Source: Gammaproteobacteria bacterium (GTDB lineage Bacteria > Pseudomonadota > Gammaproteobacteria > Steroidobacterales > Woeseiaceae). Taken from it: 64,000 nucleotides of DNA. The notes under the pieces are model-generated. The model saw only the letters and a program-made list of their open reading frames with translations, was not told the origin of the DNA and searched no databases. This document shows, piece after piece, positions 7,744 to 16,814 of this stretch (position 1 is the first letter of the stretch; the number at the start of each line of letters is the position of its first letter). The DNA is taken from positions 1 to 64,000 of the forward strand of contig JAUIDP010000003.1 in assembly GCA_030429005.1 (NCBI GenBank). Direction: 5' to 3'. The position numbers were made by a program, and so were the translations under genes.

Positions 7744-8853
7744 ATGCGAATATCGCTGGCCTGCAAATTGCTGTTGCTGTCGTTCCTGTGCGGCTGCGAG
7801 TCAGCCCCGCCGGAAGTCCGGTTGTTTCCAGCCGACCAGCCGCCGGCCATGTTGAGCGAGTGGGGTGTTGTGTTTGCCCGCGACGATCACCTGGCGTTGA
7901 ACACGGACGTCATTCCCTACGAGCTGAATGCACCGCTGTTCAGTGACTATGCATTGAAACTGCGCACGGTCTGGCTGCCCGCAGGCAGTGCAGCGATTTT
8001 CGCTGCAGATCGCGAACTGGAATTCCCGGTCGGTACGATCATCAGCAAGACCTTTCATTATCGCAAGGCAAGCGACTGGCGCAGCGATTTCAACAGCGTT
8101 GATTATGCGGCGCAGGAAGAGGCGGCTAACAGCGTGCCGCCGCTGGATCTTTCGCGGCACGTGTTGCTGGAAACCCGCCTGCTGGTTCGCTACGCAGAAG
8201 GCTGGCAGGCATTCCCGTATGTCTGGAATGCCGCTCAAAGCGACGCGACACTGGAGATCGCCGGCGACCTGAAACAACTGTCGCTGCACAAGGACGGCGA
8301 AACACAGCTTGTCAATTATGTTGTTCCCGATGTCAACCAGTGCGGCGGCTGCCACACGCCGGACCACAGTGCCGGTGATCTCAGGCCGCTGGGACCGAAA
8401 GCGTGGCAGCTGAACCGGAGGTTCGCCTGGTGGCCGGACGAAGCGAACCAGCTGCAGCACTGGAGTCGCCACGGCATATTGCAGGACGCGCCGGACCTGC
8501 CGCCCACCGAGCTGGATTCGGTGCAGGCGCGCGCCAGGGCGTATCTCGATGCAAACTGCGCGCATTGCCACAACCCCGCCGGCGCTGCCGACACGTCGGC
8601 ATTGCACCTGAACATCGGGGCGCCGCTGGATCGCAATTTCGGACTCTGCAAGACGCCGGTTGCCGTCGGTCGCGGCAGCGGCGACCTGAACTACGATATC
8701 TACCCGGGCCGGCCGGATGAGTCGATCATGGTATTTCGCATGCGTCATTCCGACCCGGCGATTGCCATGCCGGAACTGGGCCGGGGTATTGTGCATACCG
8801 AGGGAGTGGCACTGGTCGGTGGCTGGATTGCGGCCATGGATGGTGAATGCTAG
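7744..8853 (+). CDS. Diheme c-type cytochrome lipoprotein (SO2930/TIGR03806-like)
   Basis: The 369-residue exported protein has a lipobox LCGC (Cys18) and two heme c sites: CGGCH at residues 200-204 and CAHCH at 272-276. The long N-terminal half before the hemes has no heme motif and contains the NTDVIPYELNAPLFSDYALK stretch typical of this uncharacterised family. It begins two bases after the stop of the beta-helix gene, so the two form an operon. It is likely a periplasm-facing or surface electron carrier or oxidase subunit. The ATG at 7744 is chosen because it gives the clean lipoprotein signal. Confidence 0.88.
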   Translation: MRISLACKLLLLSFLCGCESAPPEVRLFPADQPPAMLSEWGVVFARDDHLALNTDVIPYELNAPLFSDYALKLRTVWLPAGSAAIFAADRELEFPVGTIISKTFHYRKASDWRSDFNSVDYAAQEEAANSVPPLDLSRHVLLETRLLVRYAEGWQAFPYVWNAAQSDATLEIAGDLKQLSLHKDGETQLVNYVVPDVNQCGGCHTPDHSAGDLRPLGPKAWQLNRRFAWWPDEANQLQHWSRHGILQDAPDLPPTELDSVQARARAYLDANCAHCHNPAGAADTSALHLNIGAPLDRNFGLCKTPVAVGRGSGDLNYDIYPGRPDESIMVFRMRHSDPAIAMPELGRGIVHTEGVALVGGWIAAMDGEC

Positions 8854-8917
8854 GAAAGCAACCTTGCACTGGCGCGCGGGTCAAACAACTACGAGGCTGA
8901 TAAAGGGAAATCACTGA

Positions 8918-9322
8918 ATGAAATACTTGCTTGCGGTAATGACAACCGTGTTCACAGCGATGCTGGCAATGCCTGCAGAAGGCGGCCAGCTGGTGCGCGA
9001 GTTCAATGGCACCGGCAACACAACAACGGCGTCGTTTACCGTCGAGTCGCCGTGGATACTGGACTGGCGCCTCGACAGCGATTACGAAATGAAAATTGCA
9101 CTGGATATCGTTCTTGTCGACGCGCAGACGGGCCGCTTCGTTGGCGGCGTCAAGAGCGGGTCGCGCAACAATGTTACGAATCGCAGCAACGGCGTGCGTT
9201 TGTTCAAGACCGGCGGTCGTTACAAGCTGCGTATCAGCTCGTCGCTCGCGCGCTGGAGCATCAAGATCGAACAGCTGACCGAGGAAGAGGCCGAGCTGTA
9301 TACGCCGCGCAAGCCTGACTAG
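8918..9322 (+). CDS. Small secreted hypothetical protein
   Basis: This 134-residue protein has a Sec signal (MKYLLAVMTTVFTAMLAMPA, cleavage near residue 20-22) and a mature part of about 110 residues that looks like an all-beta domain, with a TTTASFTVESPW strand and a GGRYKLRISS strand near the end. There are no Cys residues in the mature part and no catalytic motif. It is preceded by GGGAAATCACTGA with a usable Shine-Dalgarno. I do not recognise the family. It sits 64 bp after the cytochrome gene and could belong to the same unit. Confidence 0.65.
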   Translation: MKYLLAVMTTVFTAMLAMPAEGGQLVREFNGTGNTTTASFTVESPWILDWRLDSDYEMKIALDIVLVDAQTGRFVGGVKSGSRNNVTNRSNGVRLFKTGGRYKLRISSSLARWSIKIEQLTEEEAELYTPRKPD

Positions 9323-9365
9323 GCAAGCGATGTGGCATTTGCCGGGCAGGCGCTATAATCAGTCC

Positions 9366-10892
9366 ATGAAAAGAATAATAATTCTCCTTGCTACATTCAT
9401 CGTCGCCGGCTGTGCGGTCAACCCGGTTACCGGCGATCGCCAGTTCATCACGATGTCGCCCAGCGACGACCTGCAGATCGGCACGCAAAATTACCAGCCG
9501 ATGGTGCAGGCGCAGGGCGGTCCCTATGACGTGGATCCCGCGCTGATCGAATACGTGCGCTCGGTCGGCATGAAACTCGCCGCTGTCAGTGACGTTGAGC
9601 TGCCTTACGAGTTCACCGTGCTGAACAGCTCGGTTCCGAATGCCTGGGCGCTACCGGGCGGCAAGATTGCCATCAATCGCGGTCTGTTGACGGAGATCCG
9701 CTCGGAAGCGGAACTGGCGGCCGTGTTGGGTCACGAAATCGTGCACGCCGCGGCGCGGCACTCGGCACAGCAGATGTCCCGCGGGCAGCTGCTGCAGGGG
9801 CTTGTCCTGGCAACGAGCGTCGTCGCCGGCGATTCCGGCTACGGCGATCTCGCCGTCGGTGGTGCCGGTCTCGCGGCGCAACTGATCTCGACGAAGTACG
9901 GTCGCGGTGCCGAACTGGAGGCAGACAGGTACGGTATGGTCTACATGCAACGCGCCGGCTACGACCCGCAGGGTGCCGTGTCATTGCAGGAGACTTTTGT
10001 GCGCCTTAGCGAAGGGCACCAGCAGGACTGGGTCAGCGGATTGTTCGCCAGTCATCCGCCATCGCAGGAGCGCGTCAAGGAGAATCGCAAGCGCGCGAGG
10101 AAGATGCCGGAGGGCGGCTTTATGGGGGTTGAGGAATACCGGGCGGCTGTCGAGCAGGCCCGGGCCGCGAAGCCGGCCTATGACGCCTATGACCAGGGTC
10201 GCAAGGCTCTTGCCGACGGCAAAACCGACGAAGCGCTGCAACTGGCGAACGAAGCCCTCAACCTGTTCCCGGACGAAGCCAATTTCCATGCGCTGCGTGG
10301 CGACATTCGCCTGACCAACGAGCAGTTCGACATGGCGGAAACCAACTACGACCGCGCCATCAGCCGACGGGACACGTTCTTTTACTACTACGTCCAGCGC
10401 GGTATCACGCGCGAGGCCCAGCACAAAACCAACGACGCTGTGCAGGACCTGGAGCGCAGTATCGAACTGTTGCCGACGGCACCGGCCCACTACACGCTGG
10501 GCATGATCAAGAAGAAACGCGGGCAGACGGACGCGGCCATTGAACATTTCTCAATCGTTGCGAAGAGCTCCGGTGAGTACGGCAAGGCTGCCGGCGCAGA
10601 GCTGGCGCGCATGCAGCTCGAAGGGCAGCCATCGAAATACGTGGCCACCAGTTGTGATGCAGGCGCAAACGGCAACCTGGTCATCTCGGTACGCAATGAC
10701 GCGGCGATAACCATTCGCGGCGTGCGGGTGCAGCTGGACTACTCGGACAATTACGGCAATACGCGGCGCGAGATCATCAATGTCGGCGATCGCATCGGGG
10801 CTGGCCAGGTGGCGCGGGCGGATACCGGTATTCGTGTTTACCCCAACACCCGTTGCGTCGAGCAGGTCATCGCGGCACAGGTGGCGGAATAG
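9366..10892 (+). CDS. M48-family metalloprotease lipoprotein with TPR repeats (BepA-like)
   Basis: The 508-residue protein opens with a lipobox IVAGC (Cys16). The M48 zinc site is HEIVH at residues 123-127, with the third ligand in GAELEAD (183-187), and a PNAWALPGGK stretch before it as in BepA/YfgC and LoiP. After the protease (to about 270), residues 285-400 look like tetratricopeptide repeats, and the last about 90 residues form an extra beta domain not present in BepA. BepA-type proteins tend outer-membrane assembly and degrade stalled LptD; a similar envelope quality-control role is likely. The C-terminal extension is unusual and may bind a partner. Confidence 0.9.
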   Translation: MKRIIILLATFIVAGCAVNPVTGDRQFITMSPSDDLQIGTQNYQPMVQAQGGPYDVDPALIEYVRSVGMKLAAVSDVELPYEFTVLNSSVPNAWALPGGKIAINRGLLTEIRSEAELAAVLGHEIVHAAARHSAQQMSRGQLLQGLVLATSVVAGDSGYGDLAVGGAGLAAQLISTKYGRGAELEADRYGMVYMQRAGYDPQGAVSLQETFVRLSEGHQQDWVSGLFASHPPSQERVKENRKRARKMPEGGFMGVEEYRAAVEQARAAKPAYDAYDQGRKALADGKTDEALQLANEALNLFPDEANFHALRGDIRLTNEQFDMAETNYDRAISRRDTFFYYYVQRGITREAQHKTNDAVQDLERSIELLPTAPAHYTLGMIKKKRGQTDAAIEHFSIVAKSSGEYGKAAGAELARMQLEGQPSKYVATSCDAGANGNLVISVRNDAAITIRGVRVQLDYSDNYGNTRREIINVGDRIGAGQVARADTGIRVYPNTRCVEQVIAAQVAE

Positions 10893-10903
10893 GCAGACGC
10901 CCG

Positions 10904-12655
10904 TCAGGGCTGCCGGTGCCGCACCCAGGACTCCACGGCCGCGCCCATCATCGGCAGGGTCACGCTGCCATCGCGCAGCAGCACGTCGTGAAACTCCCGG
11001 ATGTCGAACGCTTCGCCCAGCGCCGTCTCGGCATGCCGGCGCAGCCGTTCGATTTCCAGGCTGCCGAGCAGGTAGGACGTTGCCTGGCCGGGAACGGCTG
11101 AGTAGCGATCGACTTCGCTGCTGATGCTGCCGAGACTCTCTGCCGTGTGCTCGAGCATGTACTGGATGGCTTCGTCACGCGACCAGCCGAGCACGTGCAT
11201 GCCCGGGTCCACGACGAGTCGCGCTGCCCGGTAGGCCTCGTTGGACAACATACCGAGCCGGTCCAGCGGGCTGGAGTACAGCCCCATTTCGTCGGCGAGT
11301 TTCTCGGCGTAGAGTCCCCAGCCCTCGCCGGACCCGGACACGTACATGTAGCGGAAAATCGGGTGCGCGGATTCGCTCATCAAAGCCGTCGCCATTTGCA
11401 GGTGATGGCCAGGATAGCTTTCGTGGAAGGCTGTCGACTCCTGGCCGGCAATGCTGATGCTTGTCGGGTCGTAGGTGCCGACCGTGTAGATGCCCGGCCG
11501 GCTGCCGTCTGCGGTTCCTGCCGAGTAGAAGCCGCCGCCGGAGTCCTTGTCATAGGGCGGTGCGGCGACAATGATCATTTCGGCGTCCGGCACATTGGCG
11601 AACCAGTCGCCGACGGCCGCCTTGCCGCGCGCCACGGCGGCAGCAATGTAGTCGAGCATCTGTTGCTCGTCGTCGAACGTGTATTCGGGGTTCGATCGCA
11701 GCTCGGCAAGCAGCGCTTTGACATTGTCGGTACCGAAGTGCTCGCGCGCGATCTGCAACATTTCGCTCTGGATGCGCGCCATCTGCGCCAGGCCGGTTCG
11801 ATGGATCTCGTCCGGGCTCATTGAAATGGAAGCGTGGTAGCGTACCGAGGCCGCATAACATTCAGCGCCGTTCGGGTTGGCGAGCACGCCGGGACCGTCG
11901 TGGCCGTCGTATTCGTTTTGCAGGAAGTCCCGGTAGCGGGCCATGGCCGGCAGCACCTGCTGCGCCAGGATATCGGTGTAAGCGGCAATGAAGGCGGCGT
12001 CATCCGAGTCGCCCGCCGGACCGTAGAACGGCGACTCCGGTGCCGGTGTTTCGATCAGGCTGGTGATCTTGCCGGCCACTGCGTCGACATTGTTCTGGCC
12101 CGCCGTGTAGCCGAGGTCCTGGCCGCGTCGCAGGTTGCTGATCTCCGTGTCCAGGTAGCGCGCGATGTCTGCGAGTCGGGACAACGCGGCCTGTTTTTCC
12201 GTGGCCGTACCTGCCGGTTGTACGGCCAGCGTCGATGCGAACATGTACTGCCAGCCGGTCCATGTCGGGCTGACATTCCACAGCTCGGTTTTGCACACCC
12301 GGCGGTTGACGATGGACTGCAGCCGCTCGCGCGCAAATACGTAAGTTCGGGCCGTCGATGAATCGTTGACGCTGGCAGGATCGATTGCATTCAGTTCCGC
12401 AAGCCAGCGATCCACCTGTGCATTCCAGGCAGCCGTCGACGTTTCGCTGTGATCGCCGAACCGGTCCATCGGCGCGCCCGGGTAGCCGATTTCGTAAACC
12501 TCCTCCGGGTAGTGGGTGTAGTAACCGGCAACGAAATCGCTGGCGATCCGCGCGACCTCAGCGTCGACGTCCGGGTCCCCGGTTTCGGCTGCCTGCCTGC
12601 TGCAGGCAAGCAGGAACAGGAAGGGAATGCAGGCAGAGATTCTCCAATCAGGCAC
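10904..12655 (-). CDS. DUF885-family metallopeptidase lipoprotein
   Basis: The 583-residue protein starts (GTG at 12655) with a lipoprotein signal ending LLAC. It carries HESYPGHH at residues 411-418, the family's zinc motif, preceded by a long helical N-terminal domain with DPASVNDSSTARTYVFARE. DUF885 proteins resemble M32/M3-type carboxypeptidase folds, and a few have been shown to be peptidases. It is convergent with the M48 gene, with 11 bp between stops. A related motif occurs in the partial gene at the left window edge. Location is probably the periplasmic face of a membrane. Confidence 0.88.
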   Translation of the reverse strand: MPDWRISACIPFLFLLACSRQAAETGDPDVDAEVARIASDFVAGYYTHYPEEVYEIGYPGAPMDRFGDHSETSTAAWNAQVDRWLAELNAIDPASVNDSSTARTYVFARERLQSIVNRRVCKTELWNVSPTWTGWQYMFASTLAVQPAGTATEKQAALSRLADIARYLDTEISNLRRGQDLGYTAGQNNVDAVAGKITSLIETPAPESPFYGPAGDSDDAAFIAAYTDILAQQVLPAMARYRDFLQNEYDGHDGPGVLANPNGAECYAASVRYHASISMSPDEIHRTGLAQMARIQSEMLQIAREHFGTDNVKALLAELRSNPEYTFDDEQQMLDYIAAAVARGKAAVGDWFANVPDAEMIIVAAPPYDKDSGGGFYSAGTADGSRPGIYTVGTYDPTSISIAGQESTAFHESYPGHHLQMATALMSESAHPIFRYMYVSGSGEGWGLYAEKLADEMGLYSSPLDRLGMLSNEAYRAARLVVDPGMHVLGWSRDEAIQYMLEHTAESLGSISSEVDRYSAVPGQATSYLLGSLEIERLRRHAETALGEAFDIREFHDVLLRDGSVTLPMMGAAVESWVRHRQP

Positions 12656-12755
12656 AATAGACTCCGTTATATCGGGCGACCGCAGCGGAGCATCACAGCA
12701 TATTCTGCGGCACGATTACAATTGCATGCGGTCTGAGAGTGCAGCGGAGGTAGTG

Positions 12756-13586
12756 ATGCAGAAATCGACGCGAATTATCGTACTCAGCCTGGCGGCGGCG
12801 GGAGCGGCCGCCGCAGTTCTCGTGAACAATTCTGCCGGCCGCACGACAGCGGCGCCGACCAGCAACGATTTCGATGCGACCGCGGCGACCGAGCAACGCA
12901 TTCGGGCGCTGGAAACGGCGGTCAGCGAAGAGCGGCGTGCCCGGCAGTTGCTCGAAGAGGAACTGCTGGCGATCTACGCGGAACTGGAGGTCCTGCAGGC
13001 AAACCGCCCGACGGGCGCAACCGGTGACGCACCAGCGCAGCCGGCGATCGGCATGGTTAATACAGAAGGCGGCCCGGCAGAGTTGCGTGAGTTCCGGCGG
13101 GAGCGACCGGAGGACCGGCGCGCAGCCATGGTCGAGGCCGGCATGCCGCCGCAACGCGCGGACTACATCCTGCAGCGTGAGTCCGAAATTCGCTACGAGT
13201 CCATGCAGGCCGTGTTCGAAGCGCGCAACAACGGGGAGTCGGTCGACCGCTTCAACCCGGACATGCACCCGGATGCGATGTTGCGGGCCGAGATCGGTGA
13301 CAGCGACTATGAACGCTATCTCGAGGCCACCGGGCGCCCGACCTCGGTCGGCGTTTCCAGCGTGATGGCCTCGTCGCCGGCAGAACGGGCCGGATTGCAG
13401 TCCGGCGATCAGATCGTCGGTTATGATGGCGAGCGAGTTTTCAGTTCCTTCGACCTGATGCAGCGCACGATGGCGGGTGGAGATGGCAACGTCGTCGTCG
13501 ATGTCATTCGCGACGGGTCGCCAATCCAGATCGTCGTGCCGCGCGGGCCGATCGGCGTCGAAATCGGGCGATTCCGCGGCCGTTGA
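12756..13586 (+). CDS. Membrane-anchored PDZ-domain protein
   Basis: The 276-residue protein has an N-terminal signal anchor (residues about 5-24, IIVLSLAAAGAAAAVLV), then a coiled-coil-like stretch at about 45-80 (EQRIRALETAVSEERRARQL and on). The C-terminal 75 residues contain a PDZ domain with GVSSVMASSPAERAGLQSGD and GYDGERVFSS. No protease domain is present, so it is an adaptor or sensor rather than a DegP-type enzyme. GGAGG six bases before ATG 12756 supports the start. It is divergent from the DUF885 peptidase with 100 bp between, and precedes pssA. Confidence 0.82.
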   Translation: MQKSTRIIVLSLAAAGAAAAVLVNNSAGRTTAAPTSNDFDATAATEQRIRALETAVSEERRARQLLEEELLAIYAELEVLQANRPTGATGDAPAQPAIGMVNTEGGPAELREFRRERPEDRRAAMVEAGMPPQRADYILQRESEIRYESMQAVFEARNNGESVDRFNPDMHPDAMLRAEIGDSDYERYLEATGRPTSVGVSSVMASSPAERAGLQSGDQIVGYDGERVFSSFDLMQRTMAGGDGNVVVDVIRDGSPIQIVVPRGPIGVEIGRFRGR

Positions 13587-13647
13587 GTGCCCGATAGCGG
13601 TACAATCCCGGAGCTGCAAACGAGAACAATAACCAAGGGGGCAGGAT

Positions 13648-14388
13648 TTGGGCGTTATTCGCTACAGCATTCCCAACAGCTTTACCGCGTTGAGTCTGTT
13701 GCTGGGATTGGGGTCGATCGCGACCACACAGGTGGGGGACCTGGAGTTTGCGGCCTGGATCATCGTCTGGTGCGGGCTGCTCGACACGATGGACGGCGTC
13801 GCTGCCCGCATTCTGAAGGCAACCTCGAGTTTTGGTGCGGAATTCGATTCGATGGCGGACCTCGTGTCGTTCGGCGTAGCGCCGGCGATCCTGGTTTTCA
13901 ATCTCGGCCTGCAATATGGCGGCGTTGAAGTGGAGACCGGCCAGTTCTGGGTGTTGCTGCTGGCATGCGGCGTGTTCGTGCTGGCCGGCGCGATGCGCCT
14001 GGCGCGCTTCAACCTGACCTCCGAGGTGCCGCATGGTGGCTGGTTCACCGGTATTCCGATCACGGCGGCCGGCGGCGGGCTGATCTCGTCAATGGTGATC
14101 GTCATGATTCGATACGATGACACCTCCACGGTACTGCCGCTGCACCTGTACCTGCCCGTGCTGATGTTCATTCTCGCGATCCTGATGGTATCGAGGGTGC
14201 GCTTCCCGAAAGCGACGATGCGCAAGAGCAAGATCATCAATGCTTTCCAGATCGTCAACATCTTCCTGATTTTCGTTTGCGGGGTTTTCCGCATTTACCC
14301 GGAATACCTGTTCGGCATTGGCGTTTTCCTGCTGGTCGCGGGCGTCATCGCTGGTCGCATCACGCGCGACCAGCCTGTCGAAGACTGA
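13648..14388 (+). CDS. pssA: CDP-diacylglycerol--serine O-phosphatidyltransferase
   Basis: The 246-residue integral membrane enzyme joins CDP-diacylglycerol and serine to make phosphatidylserine, the precursor of phosphatidylethanolamine. The CDP-alcohol phosphatidyltransferase motif is complete: Asp46, Asp49-Gly50, Ala53-Arg54, Gly63, Asp67 and Asp71. About seven or eight transmembrane helices follow. It has a TTG start at 13648 with AAGGGGGCAGG upstream. This is the type II (Bacillus-like) membrane form rather than the E. coli PLD-type form. A cardiolipin or PGP synthase identity is less likely because of the N-terminal IPNSFTALSLLLGL pattern. Confidence 0.88.
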   Translation: MGVIRYSIPNSFTALSLLLGLGSIATTQVGDLEFAAWIIVWCGLLDTMDGVAARILKATSSFGAEFDSMADLVSFGVAPAILVFNLGLQYGGVEVETGQFWVLLLACGVFVLAGAMRLARFNLTSEVPHGGWFTGIPITAAGGGLISSMVIVMIRYDDTSTVLPLHLYLPVLMFILAILMVSRVRFPKATMRKSKIINAFQIVNIFLIFVCGVFRIYPEYLFGIGVFLLVAGVIAGRITRDQPVED

Positions 14389-14420
14389 TTCGCGGCGACC
14401 GGCACAACGTGGGTTTCTCG

Positions 14421-16811
14421 ATGAATAAGACATGGCTGTTTGGCGCCATGCTGTTGCTTGCAGCATGCGGCGCGGCACCGGATGACAAGGCCGGCACGAC
14501 AGAGTTTGGCGCGTACGAGGCGATCAGCGGCTTTGTCGACCTCTACTGGGACGCCGCCGACGGCAGGTTGCTGATACGGGTGGCAGAGACCGGGGCGCCG
14601 TTTCTCTACCAGACGTCGCTGCCTCGGGGCGTGGGTTCCAATGACCTCGGCCTGGACCGCGGCCAGCTCGGCACCCGCAAGATTGTTTCGTTCGAACGCA
14701 GTGGTCCGAAGATGTTGCTGGTAGAACACAACCTGGACTATCGCGCTGTCAGCGACGATGCCAACGAGCGGCGGGCCGTGGCGGAGTCGTTTGCGCGTTC
14801 GGTGATCTGGGGATTCACCGTCATCGGCGAAGACAACGGTGCGGCCGTCGTCGACGGCACCGATTTTTTCCTCCGGGACGCGCACGGCCTCGGCGAGCGG
14901 CTGGCTGCAGCCAACGAGGGTGCCTACGCGGTCGATGCATCGCGCTCGGCGATTTACCTGCCGCGCACGCGGGCGTTTCCGGACAACACCGAAGTCGAGG
15001 CAATCGTCACGCTTCTCGGCCAGGCAACCGGACCGCACCTGCCGACCGTCGTGCCGGACAGTGCGGCGGTGACGACGCACATGCACCACTCGTTCATTCG
15101 CCTGCCTGACGACAATTACGAACCCTTGGCGTACGACCCGCGCGCGGGTGTCATCGGCCTGGTATACGGCACAGCCGGTTTCGCCGACTACGCCAGCGAA
15201 ATCGGTGCGCCGCTGATGACCAACTACGGCCGCCGGCACCGGCTCGAGAAAGTGAATCCTGAGGCGGAAGTGAGCGAAGCCGTCGAGCCGATTGTCTATT
15301 ACCTCGATCCGGGCGCGCCCGAACCGGTGCGCTCGGCACTGCTTGACGGTGCCCGCTGGTGGAACCAGGCATTTGAAGAGGCAGGCTACAAGGATGCATT
15401 CCAGGTGGAACTCCTGCCGGCCGATGCCGACCCGATGGACGTTCGCTACAACGTCATCCAGTGGGTGCATCGCTCGACGCGTGGCTGGTCGTACGGTGAA
15501 TCCGTTATCGACCCGCGAACCGGCGAAATTCTCAAGGGACATGTATCGCTCGGGTCGCTGCGCGTCCGCCAGGACTACCTGATCGTCGAGGGCCTGCTGG
15601 CGCCGTATGCCGGCGACGACATCCCGGACACGATGCTCGACGTCGCGCTGGCGCGAATTCGGCAGTTGTCGGCACATGAAGTGGGGCACACGATCGGGTT
15701 CGAACACAACTTTGCGGCAAGCACTCAGGATCGTGCGTCGGTCATGGACTACCCATTCCCGCTGGTATCGTTTGACGACGACGGGGCGCTCGATTTTTCG
15801 CGCGCTTATGACGACAAGATCGGTTCCTGGGACAAGCGCACCGTGTTGTATGCGTACCAGGACTTTCCCGCAGGTGTCGATGCCGCCGCCGCCCGTCGCG
15901 AGATCATGAACGAGACGATCAAACTCGGCTACAAATACGTTGCAGACGCCGATGCACGCGCCATATCGACGGTGCACCCGGACGGCAACCTCTGGGACAA
16001 CGGTGCCGATGCGATCGCCGAACTCGACCACCTGTTACGACTGCGCGCACATGCGCTGGCGAATTTCTCGGCGGCCAATATCCGCAATGGCCGGCCAATG
16101 GCAACGCTGGAAGAAGTGCTGGTGCCGGTCTATTTACTGCACCGGTTCCAGGTGGAAGCTGTCGGCAAGCTGCTCGGCGGCAGTTATTTCGAATACACGC
16201 TGCGTGGCGACGGCCAGGCGGCGCCGCGGCCGGTCACTGCGGGGCGCCAGCGCGAAGCGCTCGACGCATTGCTCGGCACGCTCGACCCGGACCTGTTGCG
16301 ATTGCCGCCGTCGATTGCCGCTGCGATCGCACCGCGACCGCCGGGTCATCCGAAAACCCGGGAAACGTTCACAGGCAATACGGGCATCGTATTCGATGAA
16401 CTGGCCCCAGCGCGCAGCGCGGTGGCACTGACGCTGGATGTATTGCTGGAGCCGAGCCGCGCGGCGCGCTTGCAACGCGGTGACGGACCAGGTTTTGACG
16501 AGGTCCTGCGGCGCCTGACCGGAATAGCCTTCGGCGCGGATGCGAGCGACAGTGATATCAAGGGACTGGTCGCGGACGCCTACCTGTCGAAGCTGCTGCA
16601 ACTCGGCGCCGCGGAAACCGTGGACACGAGCGTGCGCGCACTGGCGATCGACGAGATCGACAGCATCTACGACCGCCTGGACAGCGACGACGCAGACCAC
16701 AGCCTGGCGCGATTCCGGATCGAGCGCATGCGCGCCGACCCGGCCAGTGTCAGCAATCTCGTGCCTGCGACCGTACCGCCGGGCAGCCCGATCGGCACGC
16801 CAGGAGATTAA
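14421..16811 (+). CDS. Zinc-dependent met-zincin protease lipoprotein (DUF5117/DUF4953-like)
   Basis: The 796-residue protein begins with a lipobox LLLAAC. The zinc site is the extended HEVGHTIGFEH at residues 419-429 (His419, His423, His429), characteristic of met-zincins. An N-terminal domain of about 350 residues with repeated beta strands (FLYQTSLPRGVGSNDLGLDR) matches the DUF5117-type region, and a long helical C-terminal domain follows. It is a surface or periplasmic protease by inference; substrates are unknown. The sodium symporter gene starts 3 bp after its stop, which links peptide or amino-acid release to uptake. Confidence 0.88.
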   Translation: MNKTWLFGAMLLLAACGAAPDDKAGTTEFGAYEAISGFVDLYWDAADGRLLIRVAETGAPFLYQTSLPRGVGSNDLGLDRGQLGTRKIVSFERSGPKMLLVEHNLDYRAVSDDANERRAVAESFARSVIWGFTVIGEDNGAAVVDGTDFFLRDAHGLGERLAAANEGAYAVDASRSAIYLPRTRAFPDNTEVEAIVTLLGQATGPHLPTVVPDSAAVTTHMHHSFIRLPDDNYEPLAYDPRAGVIGLVYGTAGFADYASEIGAPLMTNYGRRHRLEKVNPEAEVSEAVEPIVYYLDPGAPEPVRSALLDGARWWNQAFEEAGYKDAFQVELLPADADPMDVRYNVIQWVHRSTRGWSYGESVIDPRTGEILKGHVSLGSLRVRQDYLIVEGLLAPYAGDDIPDTMLDVALARIRQLSAHEVGHTIGFEHNFAASTQDRASVMDYPFPLVSFDDDGALDFSRAYDDKIGSWDKRTVLYAYQDFPAGVDAAAARREIMNETIKLGYKYVADADARAISTVHPDGNLWDNGADAIAELDHLLRLRAHALANFSAANIRNGRPMATLEEVLVPVYLLHRFQVEAVGKLLGGSYFEYTLRGDGQAAPRPVTAGRQREALDALLGTLDPDLLRLPPSIAAAIAPRPPGHPKTRETFTGNTGIVFDELAPARSAVALTLDVLLEPSRAARLQRGDGPGFDEVLRRLTGIAFGADASDSDIKGLVADAYLSKLLQLGAAETVDTSVRALAIDEIDSIYDRLDSDDADHSLARFRIERMRADPASVSNLVPATVPPGSPIGTPGD

Positions 16812-16814
16812 TGC

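Noticed and set aside
14295-16031. Long open frame on the minus strand inside the met-zincin protease gene
   Set aside because: Codon use and motifs favour the plus-strand gene with HEVGHTIGFEH; the antisense frame matches no recognisable family.
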